A DNA stretch of 64,000 nucleotides from Vibrio pomeroyi (GTDB taxonomy: Bacteria; Pseudomonadota; Gammaproteobacteria; Enterobacterales; Vibrionaceae), in NCBI RefSeq assembly GCF_024347595.1, contig NZ_AP025506.1, forward strand, positions 1,612,001 through 1,676,000, written 5' to 3'. A model generated the notes under the pieces. The model searched no databases and was not told the origin of the DNA. It saw nothing but the letters and a program-made list of their open reading frames with translations. Made by a program: the position numbers and the translations under genes. Shown here piece by piece: positions 9,232-17,910 of this stretch. The first letter of the stretch is position 1. Every line of letters starts with the position of its first letter.

Positions 9232-10070
9232 TGTTACTGGCTTCCCTTATTGTGTTGTTTTTCTCGTTACTCTTTCTAATTGTCGACTCGATTCGTAAAG
9301 AGCAACGACATAAGAAAGTTGCACTCTACATTGGAGACGATGCTATTCGTGCTCCTTCTCGCGTAAACCGCTTTTTTGTTCGTTTTGGTAAAGAACATCG
9401 ACACGAACTTGAGCAAAAGATGATTGAGGCCGGCTATTACAACACTGAGTGGGCGAAATTCTATTTCCCGGCCAAGTTATTGGTATTGGCTCTGATTTCA
9501 GGATTGGTGTTATTAGGGGATATGACATCGACCAACAAACTGCTCGTGGTTATTTTCTCGCTGATTGCCGTCATCGTCGTGCCAGACACCTTGCTACAAA
9601 TGCGACGCAAGATGTTGATCAGCAGAACTTCGGCTCAACTGCCGTATTTGCTCGATATGATGTCGGTATGTGTTCAAACGGGTATGACGATTGAAGCGGC
9701 GCTGGTTTATCTGGGCAAAGAGTTAGCGGAATTTGATTCCGACCTTTGTTACCAGATTAAGCGCACATCCGACTCTGCGAAAATTCACGGTCTAGAAAAG
9801 GCGCTCAATGATCTGAGTGAACGTATTCCTACACCACCTGTTCGAAGCTTTGTTCTGACCATCATTCAAAATTTGCAATACGGCACATCCGTGGCGCACG
9901 TGTTAAGTGATCTCGCAGAAGACATGCGAAAAGTGCAGATTCTTACGGTCGAGGAAAAGGTGGGTAAGCTCTCTGCGAAGATGAGTGTGCCTTTGATCCT
10001 CTTCATCATGTTCCCGATCGTTATCCTGATTCTCGCGCCGAGCATCATGCAAATGACATTGAGCATCTAG
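9228..10070 (+). CDS. tadC: Tad inner-membrane platform protein TadC
   Basis: A 280-residue GspF-domain protein and partner of TadB. A TM segment lies at residues 2-22, two TM segments near 80-125, the GspF core follows (LPYLLDMMSVCVQTGMTIE), and a C-terminal TM helix ends the protein. The ATG at 9228 overlaps the tadB stop (ATGA) with SD AAGAGGAG 7 bp upstream. Confidence 0.92.
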   Translation: MMLLASLIVLFFSLLFLIVDSIRKEQRHKKVALYIGDDAIRAPSRVNRFFVRFGKEHRHELEQKMIEAGYYNTEWAKFYFPAKLLVLALISGLVLLGDMTSTNKLLVVIFSLIAVIVVPDTLLQMRRKMLISRTSAQLPYLLDMMSVCVQTGMTIEAALVYLGKELAEFDSDLCYQIKRTSDSAKIHGLEKALNDLSERIPTPPVRSFVLTIIQNLQYGTSVAHVLSDLAEDMRKVQILTVEEKVGKLSAKMSVPLILFIMFPIVILILAPSIMQMTLSI

Positions 10071-10082
10071 GGAGAATTGCGA

Positions 10083-10820
10083 ATGATTGGAAAACGTATC
10101 GGTTTCATTTTGCTCACGCTGAGTGTGTTGGCGGGCTGTCAATCGGCACCGTCACAACAAGACTTACAGCTTGGCGACGTCACGAGCATGGAAAAAGTAA
10201 AGAACTATGACGGCCTCATTAGTTATTATAAATCCCAGCTAGAACAAGGCTCCGAAGATCCAGAGGTGAAAGAGAATCTAGCATGGGCATACTTCCATAA
10301 AGGGGATATCGAGTCGGCAGACTTTTATGTTCAACACCTGCAAAAAGAGGGGGTCGAAAATCCCAACTTGTACCAATTAGAAGGCCAAGTGTTTGATGCA
10401 AAAAATGACATTGGGAGTGCCATTTCTGCTTACTTAGCCTCTATCGATGCTGGAAACAGAACAGGGCAAATTCACGTCTTACTCGGTGTGTCTTACACCA
10501 AAGTTGGGAAATACGATGAAGCACAGAAAGAGCTCAACCAAGCTCGTTTACGCGGTTATGACGATGTTGTTGTTAAGAACAATATCGCAATGATTCAAAT
10601 GGCCAATGGTGAGTATCAACAAGCGATTCAAACACTAGCTCCGGTTTTAAAAGAAGACCCAGCAAATAAAACCGTTAAAGCTAATCTGGCTATTGCTCTG
10701 ATGAAAACTCAGCAAATCGACTCGGCCAAAAAGCTGCTCAAAGGCGATTTCTCAGCAGAAGAGATCCAGAACATCGCTGCTGAACTAACTCAATTAGGAG
10801 TTAATGATGAAGCGTCTTAA
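10083..10820 (+). CDS. tadD: TPR lipoprotein TadD
   Basis: A 245-residue protein with lipobox LAGC (Cys19) and several tetratricopeptide-like repeats between residues 55 and 220 (for example YTKVGKYDEAQKELNQARLR). TadD is a periplasmic/outer-membrane pilotin-like factor for the Tad secretin. The start at ATG 10083 fits the SD GGGAGA at 10070; a TTG at 10077 is less likely. The end overlaps the start of tadE. Confidence 0.88.
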   Translation: MIGKRIGFILLTLSVLAGCQSAPSQQDLQLGDVTSMEKVKNYDGLISYYKSQLEQGSEDPEVKENLAWAYFHKGDIESADFYVQHLQKEGVENPNLYQLEGQVFDAKNDIGSAISAYLASIDAGNRTGQIHVLLGVSYTKVGKYDEAQKELNQARLRGYDDVVVKNNIAMIQMANGEYQQAIQTLAPVLKEDPANKTVKANLAIALMKTQQIDSAKKLLKGDFSAEEIQNIAAELTQLGVNDEAS

Positions 10821-11289
10821 CAAGCAGAAAGGCGTGACGGCGATTGAGTTTGTATTAGGTGCGCTTGTGCTGTTTTTTGCCACCTTCGCGATCTTCGAAT
10901 CAAGTTATCAAATCTACGTTGTGAACATGACCGAGTATTCGCTGAGAGAAACCATCAGGAATACCAAAATCTATGAAGGTAAAGGGATCAATGAACAGTA
11001 CGAGAATAAGTTTAGGACGTTAATTGAAGACGATAACAACCTATGGAGTTTCTTAATTGATAGCTCTCGTTTCTCTATTGCAGGTCAGTATTTCAAAACC
11101 TATGACGATTTTATCGCGAACAGGGGGCACTCAGATCAAGGCTTGAACTTCAATTACGACTTAGCCGAGATCACCGTGACCTACCGTTATACCCCAGTTA
11201 TTAAGTTGACCGGTGCCGCAGATAGAGATATTTCACGCACCATGGTTTTGAACCTAGAACACGAGGGGTGGGAAGATGATGCTCCGTAA
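10807..11289 (+). CDS. tadE: Pseudopilin TadE
   Basis: A 160-residue minor pilin-like protein. The leader KRLNKQKG is followed by VTAIEFVLGALVLFFATFAI, i.e. a G/V cleavage site with Glu5 and a hydrophobic helix. ATGs at 10804 and 10807 are both possible; the SD TAGGAG gives better spacing to 10807. The gene overlaps tadD upstream and tadF downstream, as in other tadEFG sets. Confidence 0.87.
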   Translation: MKRLNKQKGVTAIEFVLGALVLFFATFAIFESSYQIYVVNMTEYSLRETIRNTKIYEGKGINEQYENKFRTLIEDDNNLWSFLIDSSRFSIAGQYFKTYDDFIANRGHSDQGLNFNYDLAEITVTYRYTPVIKLTGAADRDISRTMVLNLEHEGWEDDAP

Positions 11290-11836
11290 CCAAGGTATGT
11301 TGTCGAAACGTCGTCAACAAGGTTCTTACACCATTGAATTGGTTTTCATCCTTGTGGCTTTGTGGGGCGTTTACCTGTTTGCTGCAGATCTGAGTTATCA
11401 GTTGCTCGTGCGCGCCAAGCTCGATCGATCCAGCTTTGCTTTGGTGAATGTCATTAAAGAGCGTACTCGCTATTTTGAAGCCGACGTGCTGGCAGGACAA
11501 AACCTACCCGTAACCAATGCAGAGTTAGAAGACATGGCGAAAGTGGCAAGTCGAATGCTTAATACACCAGTAGATAGTGTGGCTATCAAGATAGAGTCAT
11601 TGACCAATAAAGTTAATGTCGCTGAATTCTCAACCAGCAAGTACAGAAGCTTAAATTGCCAAACCGATTCGATTCTCGATCATGCAGATTTGACGCCCGT
11701 AGAGAAGGGAGTCGTGTATCCATTGTACCGCATCAGCCTTTGTGAAGAGGAGAGCTCTTGGTTCAAACCCTTCTTCAACGGTGGCACCAGTACCACGGTA
11801 AAGATTGCCTCATCTTCAATAATGCCAGGGAGATAA
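11276..11836 (+). CDS. tadF: Pseudopilin TadF
   Basis: A 186-residue pilin-like protein with leader SKRRQQG, then SYTIELVFILVALWGVYLF: a cleavable prepilin segment with Glu5 and a hydrophobic helix. The remainder is periplasmic with a Cys pair (LNCQT and SLCEE). Overlapping ATGs at 11276 and 11279 are both possible. It overlaps tadE by 14 bp. Confidence 0.86.
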   Translation: MMLRNQGMLSKRRQQGSYTIELVFILVALWGVYLFAADLSYQLLVRAKLDRSSFALVNVIKERTRYFEADVLAGQNLPVTNAELEDMAKVASRMLNTPVDSVAIKIESLTNKVNVAEFSTSKYRSLNCQTDSILDHADLTPVEKGVVYPLYRISLCEEESSWFKPFFNGGTSTTVKIASSSIMPGR

Positions 11837-11840
11837 TGAA

Positions 11841-13403
11841 ATGAAAATGCAGCATGGGCGTCATATCAATCGCCAGCATATCAGTCTCCAAAGACAACAA
11901 GGGGTTGCCGCGGTGTGGATGGGTTTATTGCTTGTTCCAATCATGGGCATGACCTTTTGGGCGGTTGAAGGCACGCGTTATGTTCAAGAGACCAGTCGAT
12001 TACGAGATTCAGCAGAGGCGGCTGCGATAGCGGTGACTATTGAAGATCAACCGGATCAGGCTCGTGCGCTTGCGACCAAGTATGTCGAAAACTATGTGCG
12101 TGATATCAAATCAACCAACCTCTCTGCAGACCGTTTCCACCAAGCAGAAGACGAGGGCGCAGGGGTTCTTGAATACATCCAATACACGGTGAATGCCAAG
12201 ACGACACACGACTCTTGGTTTGCGAGCAGCTTTATTCCGTCTTTTGATGAGCAGCAAGATCTTGCGGGACGTTCATTGGCTCGAAAGTACCCGGTTTACT
12301 TGGGTGATAACAACATCGACATTGTTTTTGTGTCGGACTTTTCTGGTTCAATGAACGAAAGGTGGGGTTCAAGTAGACACATAAAAATCGACGATCTGAA
12401 AACGGCCATCGATGAAATATCCAGCAAAATTCTTTGTACATCGATTGCTCAAGAGAATGTCGATGGAGAATTGAAAGATGTGTGTGACGAGCCGGGTGAA
12501 GATACAACCGGAGACAAGCTGCTTAACCGAGTTGGCTTTGTGCCTTTTAATGTTCGAACGAGGGAAATCGTCTCGGGTAATAAAGCCAACGCGACAAGCC
12601 AATTGAGTTACAAAGATAACTATAAAATCAACGTATCACCTTATTCCTACAACGATGTCGACTGGGATTACTGGCGTACGTATTCGGAAAATCAAGTGAT
12701 CAACTGTGCGAATTGGCAGTCATATTGTTCAAATCCAAAATCGGACAACCGAAAGTATGCTAAACGCATAAAGGATGTCATTAATGCAGATCGATACTCC
12801 GTTGCTGATGTTTATAACTATGTAGATTTATCGACTTCAGTGTCGACCATGTTTACGGACAAGTCAGGGTTACAGCCTGATTTTTATGGTGTGAGTGGAA
12901 CAAAGCTATTTAACGCGCATGGTTCTTCAAACTCATCGCAGTTTTCCAATATTCGCCTATCGAACAAGCTTTCTGACTTGAATCCGATTAATTCGATGTG
13001 GGCCGACGGTGGTACTGCGGCCTTTCAAGGAATATTGAGAGGATCGCAAATCTTGCATGACGGTGACCCGAACAGCGCCGATCAAGAAGAACAGCAAGCC
13101 TACAACAAGAAAATCAAGATGCTACTCATTTTAAGTGATGGTCAGGAAAGCCCTGATAACGGCATCCTCAGAGGGTTAGTCGACAGAGGCATGTGTGACA
13201 AAGCAAGAGAAGAGATACCGGGCTTATACATAGGTGTAATTGGTATCGATTTTCGAGCATCCCAACAAAGTGGTTTTCAAGACTGTGTGGAAGACCCAAA
13301 TGAAGACATCATCGATGTATCTAACCTAGATGAATTGATTGAAAAGATAGAAGAACTCATCCGTAAAGGCTCAAAAACAAGCGGAATCACTAAGTTGTAT
13401 TAG
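11841..13403 (+). CDS. tadG: TadG-like protein with von Willebrand factor A domain
   Basis: A 520-residue protein with an N-terminal pilin-like helix (QQGVAAVWMGLLLVPIMG, with Val instead of Glu at the processing region). A large extracytoplasmic part follows, containing a vWA domain with MIDAS motif DFSGSMNE near residue 167 and a second MIDAS region around WADGGTAAFQGI and LLILSDGQESPDN. TadG proteins are thought to sit in the envelope and anchor the pilus or mediate adhesion. It lies 4 bp after tadF. Confidence 0.87.
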   Translation: MKMQHGRHINRQHISLQRQQGVAAVWMGLLLVPIMGMTFWAVEGTRYVQETSRLRDSAEAAAIAVTIEDQPDQARALATKYVENYVRDIKSTNLSADRFHQAEDEGAGVLEYIQYTVNAKTTHDSWFASSFIPSFDEQQDLAGRSLARKYPVYLGDNNIDIVFVSDFSGSMNERWGSSRHIKIDDLKTAIDEISSKILCTSIAQENVDGELKDVCDEPGEDTTGDKLLNRVGFVPFNVRTREIVSGNKANATSQLSYKDNYKINVSPYSYNDVDWDYWRTYSENQVINCANWQSYCSNPKSDNRKYAKRIKDVINADRYSVADVYNYVDLSTSVSTMFTDKSGLQPDFYGVSGTKLFNAHGSSNSSQFSNIRLSNKLSDLNPINSMWADGGTAAFQGILRGSQILHDGDPNSADQEEQQAYNKKIKMLLILSDGQESPDNGILRGLVDRGMCDKAREEIPGLYIGVIGIDFRASQQSGFQDCVEDPNEDIIDVSNLDELIEKIEELIRKGSKTSGITKLY

Positions 13404-13411
13404 AGGAAAAT

Positions 13412-14050
13412 ATGAAAAAGTTAATGATCAGTTCAATCGTCCTATCGACATTGCAACTTAGTTTTATCGCCCATGCGGAAGAAGGTATCAGTGTTTATTG
13501 CGACACGGCATTCAGTGAATATCAGCATAGTGTAAGAGTTGATGATGTTGTCGGCATTGCACAGCATAGACAAGGCTTTCTACAAATAGAGCAGTCGTCT
13601 GACAGCAGCGAGTTAAAACAAGCGTTAGCAGGCCAATCCAATCTGGGTATGAGCCAATCAGGTTGTAAGACTTGGATAAGTAACCAAGAGCGTAAAGGGT
13701 TGTTGGCTCGCCTTCATTTTGGTTTTGACCAGCACAACTTAACGCCAATGGGCAGCAAAGCATTGAGCCAATTAGCAGGTGAATTACAGACTAATGGCAG
13801 TTCAATTACGGTGGATGGTCACACAGACAGCACTGGCGAAGAAGGTTACAACCAAGCTTTAGGGCTACAGAGAGCGTTGGTTACATCGGATGGTTTAATC
13901 GCCGATGGTGTCGAGAAAAACCGCCTTGTTATTCGTTCGTTTGGTGAAAGTAAGCCTATAGCTTCCAATACAACGGCAGAGGGGAGAGCGAAGAATAGAC
14001 GCTCCGAGATTTGGGCTTCTGAAAACGATAGCGTCGAATTAGAAAATTAA
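13412..14050 (+). CDS. OmpA-family peptidoglycan-binding protein at the end of the tad operon
   Basis: A 212-residue protein with a signal peptide (cleavage near AHA/E at about residue 22), a short N-terminal domain with a Cys pair, and a C-terminal OmpA-like domain. The latter shows LHFGFDQHNLTPMG, TVDGHTDSTG and GRAKNRRSEI, the peptidoglycan-binding signature. It starts 8 bp after tadG with SD GAGGAAAA. An OmpA-like protein closing a tad operon probably ties the apparatus to the cell wall; this role is inferred. Confidence 0.88.
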   Translation: MKKLMISSIVLSTLQLSFIAHAEEGISVYCDTAFSEYQHSVRVDDVVGIAQHRQGFLQIEQSSDSSELKQALAGQSNLGMSQSGCKTWISNQERKGLLARLHFGFDQHNLTPMGSKALSQLAGELQTNGSSITVDGHTDSTGEEGYNQALGLQRALVTSDGLIADGVEKNRLVIRSFGESKPIASNTTAEGRAKNRRSEIWASENDSVELEN

Positions 14051-14201
14051 GATGCGCGATTGGGTTTGGTTATTGCTTAGTGCTTGGTTGTTGCTTAGTA
14101 CTAGGTAATAGCCGCCCTAAATTATCACTTTAGAATTTTGTTACAACGCACTCTAATGAACATTCAATCAAGTTTAACTGTCTGACACTAAAGAAATATT
14201 A

Positions 14202-15143
14202 ATGCTTTTTGATAAAATCTCTTCTGAAGGGATGGAAAAAAATATCGATATAGATACCTGGGTATCTATATTGGATAACATACGAGACATAATGGACGCG
14301 TCTAACGCAGGCATCATTATGATCTCTGATTTGAGTTGCTCTGGTTCTGAAAGTGTTTGGAGCTCCTCAAACATATCGTGCAACCAACACAAGAGCCGAA
14401 TAAGCTGCTTTTGTGAGTATGTACACAACGAAAATCGCACGGTCTATTTGAGTGGTCACTCTGATGGTGAATCCACGACTGCAAAAGGAGCGGATGCCTA
14501 CAAATCTTTTTGCGGCGTTCCTGTAAGGGATGTCGATGGTGAAGTGTTTGCGGTTCTTTTGGTGTTTGATTTGAGCCCAACAACGTATTCGCAAAGCCAA
14601 GTTAACTTGATTGAAAATATTTCAACCTTGCTGCGTTCCGAAATCCTACTAAAAGAAGAGAGCAGGATTTTATACAAGAACAGTCATTTTGATATCATGA
14701 CGACGCTTCTCAATCGAAGAGGCTTCTTCCATGAATTCAACAAAGCAAACATCAGCGATGGCGAGATCGTTTGTTTGTATTTCGACTTGGATAATTTGAA
14801 GTACATTAACGATACGTATGGCCACTTCAAAGGTGATGATTATATCTCTGGGTTTGCGTCATGCATTAAAAACAATTCAACGTATAACAGCATATCGGCA
14901 AGGGTAGGTGGGGATGAGTTCATTGTCGTCATACACTCAGAAGAGCCGGGTTATGCTTCTGATTTGATCAGTAACATTCACGCTGAGTTTCATGATTTCA
15001 TTGAAGGTTTTCGTTGTGATGATGAAGTACCTCTCGGTTTTTCATATGGTTGTGGTATCGCGGATTCGCGAAGCTTCAACATCATCAATCTAATAAAGTC
15101 ATCCGATGAAAACATGTACCTCAATAAGAAGAACAAGATTTAG
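14202..15143 (+). CDS. GAF-GGDEF diguanylate cyclase
   Basis: A 313-residue cytoplasmic protein. Residues 10-140 resemble a GAF sensor domain, and residues 155-312 form a GGDEF domain with intact active site RVGGDEFIVV and substrate-binding block YFDLDNLKYINDTYGH. The RxxD inhibitory site expected just before GGDEF is absent (the segment reads TYNSISARV), so product inhibition through that site is unlikely. No membrane segment is seen. Its position 150 bp after the tad operon suggests c-di-GMP-linked control of attachment. Four cysteines in the GAF part (SCSG, SCNQ, SCFC) might bind a ligand or metal; this is speculative. Confidence 0.88.
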   Translation: MLFDKISSEGMEKNIDIDTWVSILDNIRDIMDASNAGIIMISDLSCSGSESVWSSSNISCNQHKSRISCFCEYVHNENRTVYLSGHSDGESTTAKGADAYKSFCGVPVRDVDGEVFAVLLVFDLSPTTYSQSQVNLIENISTLLRSEILLKEESRILYKNSHFDIMTTLLNRRGFFHEFNKANISDGEIVCLYFDLDNLKYINDTYGHFKGDDYISGFASCIKNNSTYNSISARVGGDEFIVVIHSEEPGYASDLISNIHAEFHDFIEGFRCDDEVPLGFSYGCGIADSRSFNIINLIKSSDENMYLNKKNKI

Positions 15144-15167
15144 ATGTTCGTGACAGGCGTAAAAATG

Positions 15168-15400
15168 TATGGTCCGCCCCGTTATTGCAACTACAATTAA
15201 GTAATAACGGAGTTGGTTTGCGCTAATGTATTCGGAGTCCTTGTTGGGAGCACTAGCTTCCCAGCTCCACGATGATATCCGCGCCAGATTATCCTTAAAA
15301 AGCCCAAAGCATTGATTGCTATTTTTTGTGTCAGGTTCTTAATCTGGCCGATTGACCGTTTTTGTCATCACGTTCATTGGCGTTGCAAACTTGGTTATAG
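15168..15400 (-). ncRNA. Candidate guide (bridge/seek) RNA region of the IS1111-like element
   Basis: The 233-bp non-coding end downstream of the transposase gene. It contains three inverted repeats: CCGTTATT (15179-15186) with AATAACGG (15203-15210), a bulged hairpin at 15245-15263 (TGGGAGC with GCTTCCCA), and a perfect 9-bp pair GCCAGATTA (15283-15291) with TAATCTGGC (15340-15348) enclosing a 48-nt internal region. IS110-family elements are known to encode a structured guide RNA in a non-coding end. Assignment here rests on position and pairing only. Confidence 0.4.
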
Positions 15401-16414
15401 CTAAACAGCCTTAAAAGCTTGGCGGTGGTATAACACCGCCCAAGCTATCCTCACTAGCTTGTTGGCTAATGCGACTACCACTACATTAAATGGTTTGGTG
15501 GCTCGTAGGTTCGCAAGCCACTCTCCGAACACTTTCCCTGTCGTCTCTAGTCTAGAGAGTACAGCCCTTGCCCCATGGACAAACAGAGTTCTGAGGTGTT
15601 TATTCCCTCGTTTACTCATACCAAGTAGTTTGGTCTTTCCTCCCGTTGAGAATTGCCTTGGCACAAGCCCCAACCAAGCCGCCATCTCACGGCCATTGGT
15701 AAAGTTATTCGGAGAGCTTACATCGGCTATACACAATGTGGAGGTAAGATCGCCAATTCCAGGGATAGTTTTTAATAATTGAGCACTTTCATTGTTATTA
15801 ACAATAGTTTGAAGCTTGTTATCTTGAGTTTTGATTTGTTCATTAAGGTACTTGTAATGTTCGTGGATAGATATCAATTCACATAGCAAGCTTTTTGGTA
15901 ATGAGACGGTTTGTTCAGCTAACCATTGAAACAGAGACTTCATCTTTGCATGCCCTTTGGGAAAGCTAAGGCCGAACTCAAGTAAGATCGCGCCGATCCG
16001 CGACATAGTGGCAGTTCTCTCCTTGATATAACTATCTCTGACTCGATGAATCGCTGCGATGACTTGAGCCTCTTCACTTTTTACAGCTACAAACCTCATG
16101 GTCGGTCGACCCGCAGCCTCTGCGATCGCTGAAGCATCGATGAAATCGTTTTTATTGCCTTTGACATAAGGCTTTACATACTGAGGAGGAATAAGTCGGG
16201 GTTGATGACCAAACTCACTACACTTTCGAGCAAGCCAATGAGCACCGCCACAGGCTTCGAAAGCAATAGTTGTTGGTTCTATTTTACTAAGAAAGATTAA
16301 GAGTTGGTTACGATTAAATTTACGACGAAGCACCTCCACTCCACAACGGTTATGTGCGATAGCATGGAAGCAATGTTTACCTAGGTCGATACCTAAAATA
16401 TGAATAGAAGACAT
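15401..16414 (-). CDS. IS110-family (IS1111 group) transposase
   Basis: A 337-residue DEDD transposase. The N-terminal RuvC-like domain shows GIDLGKH (Asp), AFEACGGAHW (Glu) and NDFIDASAIAEA (two Asp). The C-terminal Transposase_20 domain shows KTIPGIGDLTSTL and the Ser-containing block RQFSTGGKTKLLG. The ATG at 16414 has SD GAGGTG 6 bp upstream; the upstream ATG at 16423 overlaps that SD and is less likely. The frame is intact, so the copy may be active. Confidence 0.93.
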   Translation of the reverse strand: MSSIHILGIDLGKHCFHAIAHNRCGVEVLRRKFNRNQLLIFLSKIEPTTIAFEACGGAHWLARKCSEFGHQPRLIPPQYVKPYVKGNKNDFIDASAIAEAAGRPTMRFVAVKSEEAQVIAAIHRVRDSYIKERTATMSRIGAILLEFGLSFPKGHAKMKSLFQWLAEQTVSLPKSLLCELISIHEHYKYLNEQIKTQDNKLQTIVNNNESAQLLKTIPGIGDLTSTLCIADVSSPNNFTNGREMAAWLGLVPRQFSTGGKTKLLGMSKRGNKHLRTLFVHGARAVLSRLETTGKVFGEWLANLRATKPFNVVVVALANKLVRIAWAVLYHRQAFKAV

Positions 16415-16482
16415 ATGGTTCACCTCATTCTGAGAGCCTACTCTAAGCTTAAGGGCTTGAGAGTGAGGCGGACCATATAATT

Positions 16483-16504
16483 AAGCCCACTGGATGTGGG
16501 CTTT
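16483..16504 (-). terminator. Terminator hairpin downstream of purA
   Basis: The stem AAGCCCAC / GTGGGCTT encloses a 5-nt loop and lies 32 bp beyond the purA stop. It is immediately adjacent to the IS element end, so the IS inserted just beside this hairpin. Confidence 0.7.
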
Positions 16505-16535
16505 GATGTAGATGTTGCCTTAGCTATTTTCGAAA

Positions 16536-17795
16536 CTAAGCTCGAATGATCATTTGCTCGCGCTCAGGACCTACCGATACCATCACAATTGGCACGCCCA
16601 TCAATTCTTCGATACGAGTTACGTAATCTTGTGCGGCTTGAGGAAGGCTCTCAAATGTGCGGCAGCCAGTGATGTCCTCGTCCCAACCTGCCATATCTTC
16701 ATATACAGGTTTTAGTTCAGCAGTTTGTGGCCAAATTGGGTTCTCTGTGTGTTCACCTGAGTAAGCGGTACAGATCTTAAGTTCAGATAAACCAGACAGG
16801 CAATCAATCTTAGTCAGTGCGATTTCAGTCGCGGCTTGCAGGTCAACGCCGTTGCGAGTTGCTACTGCATCAAAGTAGCCCATATCGCGCGGTCGACCCG
16901 TTGTTGCGCCATATTCGTTAGAGCTTTCGCGGAAGCTGTCTTGTTCTTCCATTGCTGTTACTAGCGTGCCAGTACCCACTGATGAGCTGAACGATTTAGC
17001 AACGGCAATAACACGTTCAGGGCGAAGGGCAGGTAAACCACTACCGATACCTGCGTAAGCTGCAGTTACATTAGAAGACGTCGTCCAAGGGTATTCACCG
17101 TAGACAAGATCACGGCCTGCACCTAACTGAGCTTCAAACAGCAGGTTCGCGTCTTGTGATTGAAGTGCTTTAAGTGGTTCCGTCACGTTGCAAATGAACG
17201 GACGCCAAGCCTTAGTCACTTCAAGTAGCCACTCTGTCATTTCAGAAGCAGTCTGAGTGAAATCACATTGAGGGTATAGCGCTCTAAGCTGAGGCATTTT
17301 CCAATCAAGCAGGAATTGAATACGCTGCTCTAGAATCTCAGGTTGATTCAACCAACCCACAAGAATACCTTTTTTCATCACGCGGTCGCCGTAAGCAGGT
17401 GCAATACCTTGACGTGTTGAACCGTAAGCGCCATCGCCCAAACGTTCTTCTTCAAGTGTATCTTCAAGAGCATGCAAAGGCAGACATAGTGTCGCGCGGT
17501 CTGAAATCGCCATCTTAACTTTGATACCAGCCGCTTGTACTTCTGCAATCTCTTCAGCTAACGCAGATGGGCTTATCACCATGCCAGGGCCAAGAACCGC
17601 CGTACAATCAGGATTAAAAGAACCACTAGGCAGTTGATGCAGTTTGAACGTACCGAAGTCGTTTACTACGGTATGGCCAGCATTGTTTCCGCCTTGAAAG
17701 CGAATGCTAGCAGAAGCTTGATCTGCTAAAAAATCAACGATACGGCCTTTGCCTTCGTCGCCCCAGTTTGCGCCTACAACAACAATAGATGGCAT
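16536..17795 (-). CDS. purA: Adenylosuccinate synthetase (PurA)
   Basis: A 419-residue enzyme joining IMP and aspartate with GTP to form adenylosuccinate, the first committed step to AMP. It begins PSIVVVGANWGDEGKGRIVD, the GTP-binding P-loop of PurA (GDEGKGR where most bacterial forms have GDEGKGK), followed by GGNNAGHT and GSTRQGIAPAYGDR. Near the C-terminus TTGRPRDMGYFDAVA is conserved. The ATG at 17795 has SD AGGAGAA; an upstream frame start at 17825 is not supported. It stands alone, away from the usual hfq/nsrR neighbourhood, and may be a second purA copy; that needs the rest of the genome. Confidence 0.93.
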   Translation of the reverse strand: MPSIVVVGANWGDEGKGRIVDFLADQASASIRFQGGNNAGHTVVNDFGTFKLHQLPSGSFNPDCTAVLGPGMVISPSALAEEIAEVQAAGIKVKMAISDRATLCLPLHALEDTLEEERLGDGAYGSTRQGIAPAYGDRVMKKGILVGWLNQPEILEQRIQFLLDWKMPQLRALYPQCDFTQTASEMTEWLLEVTKAWRPFICNVTEPLKALQSQDANLLFEAQLGAGRDLVYGEYPWTTSSNVTAAYAGIGSGLPALRPERVIAVAKSFSSSVGTGTLVTAMEEQDSFRESSNEYGATTGRPRDMGYFDAVATRNGVDLQAATEIALTKIDCLSGLSELKICTAYSGEHTENPIWPQTAELKPVYEDMAGWDEDITGCRTFESLPQAAQDYVTRIEELMGVPIVMVSVGPEREQMIIRA

Positions 17796-17910
17796 AATTT
17801 TTCTCCTGACTGATTGAGAAATCATGTTAATCCTGCAATAAAAATAAGAGAAATTAATTGTCTTTATTATCTTGATAAGGATTCCATATAGCCTTAAAGT
17901 CTTAACCTAC

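Larger units (their letters stand above)
15168..16477 (-). mobile_element. IS110-family insertion sequence, IS1111-like
   Basis: An element of about 1.31 kb delimited by the 11-bp inverted repeat TATGGTCCGCC (15168-15178) and its complement at 16467-16477. It encodes one DEDD transposase on the minus strand. The non-coding part is short upstream of the transposase (about 60 bp) and long downstream of it (about 230 bp). That is the arrangement reported for the IS1111 group, whose guide RNA comes from the 3' side. No target duplication is obvious, as expected for the family. Exact ends may extend a few bases beyond the repeats. Confidence 0.85.
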
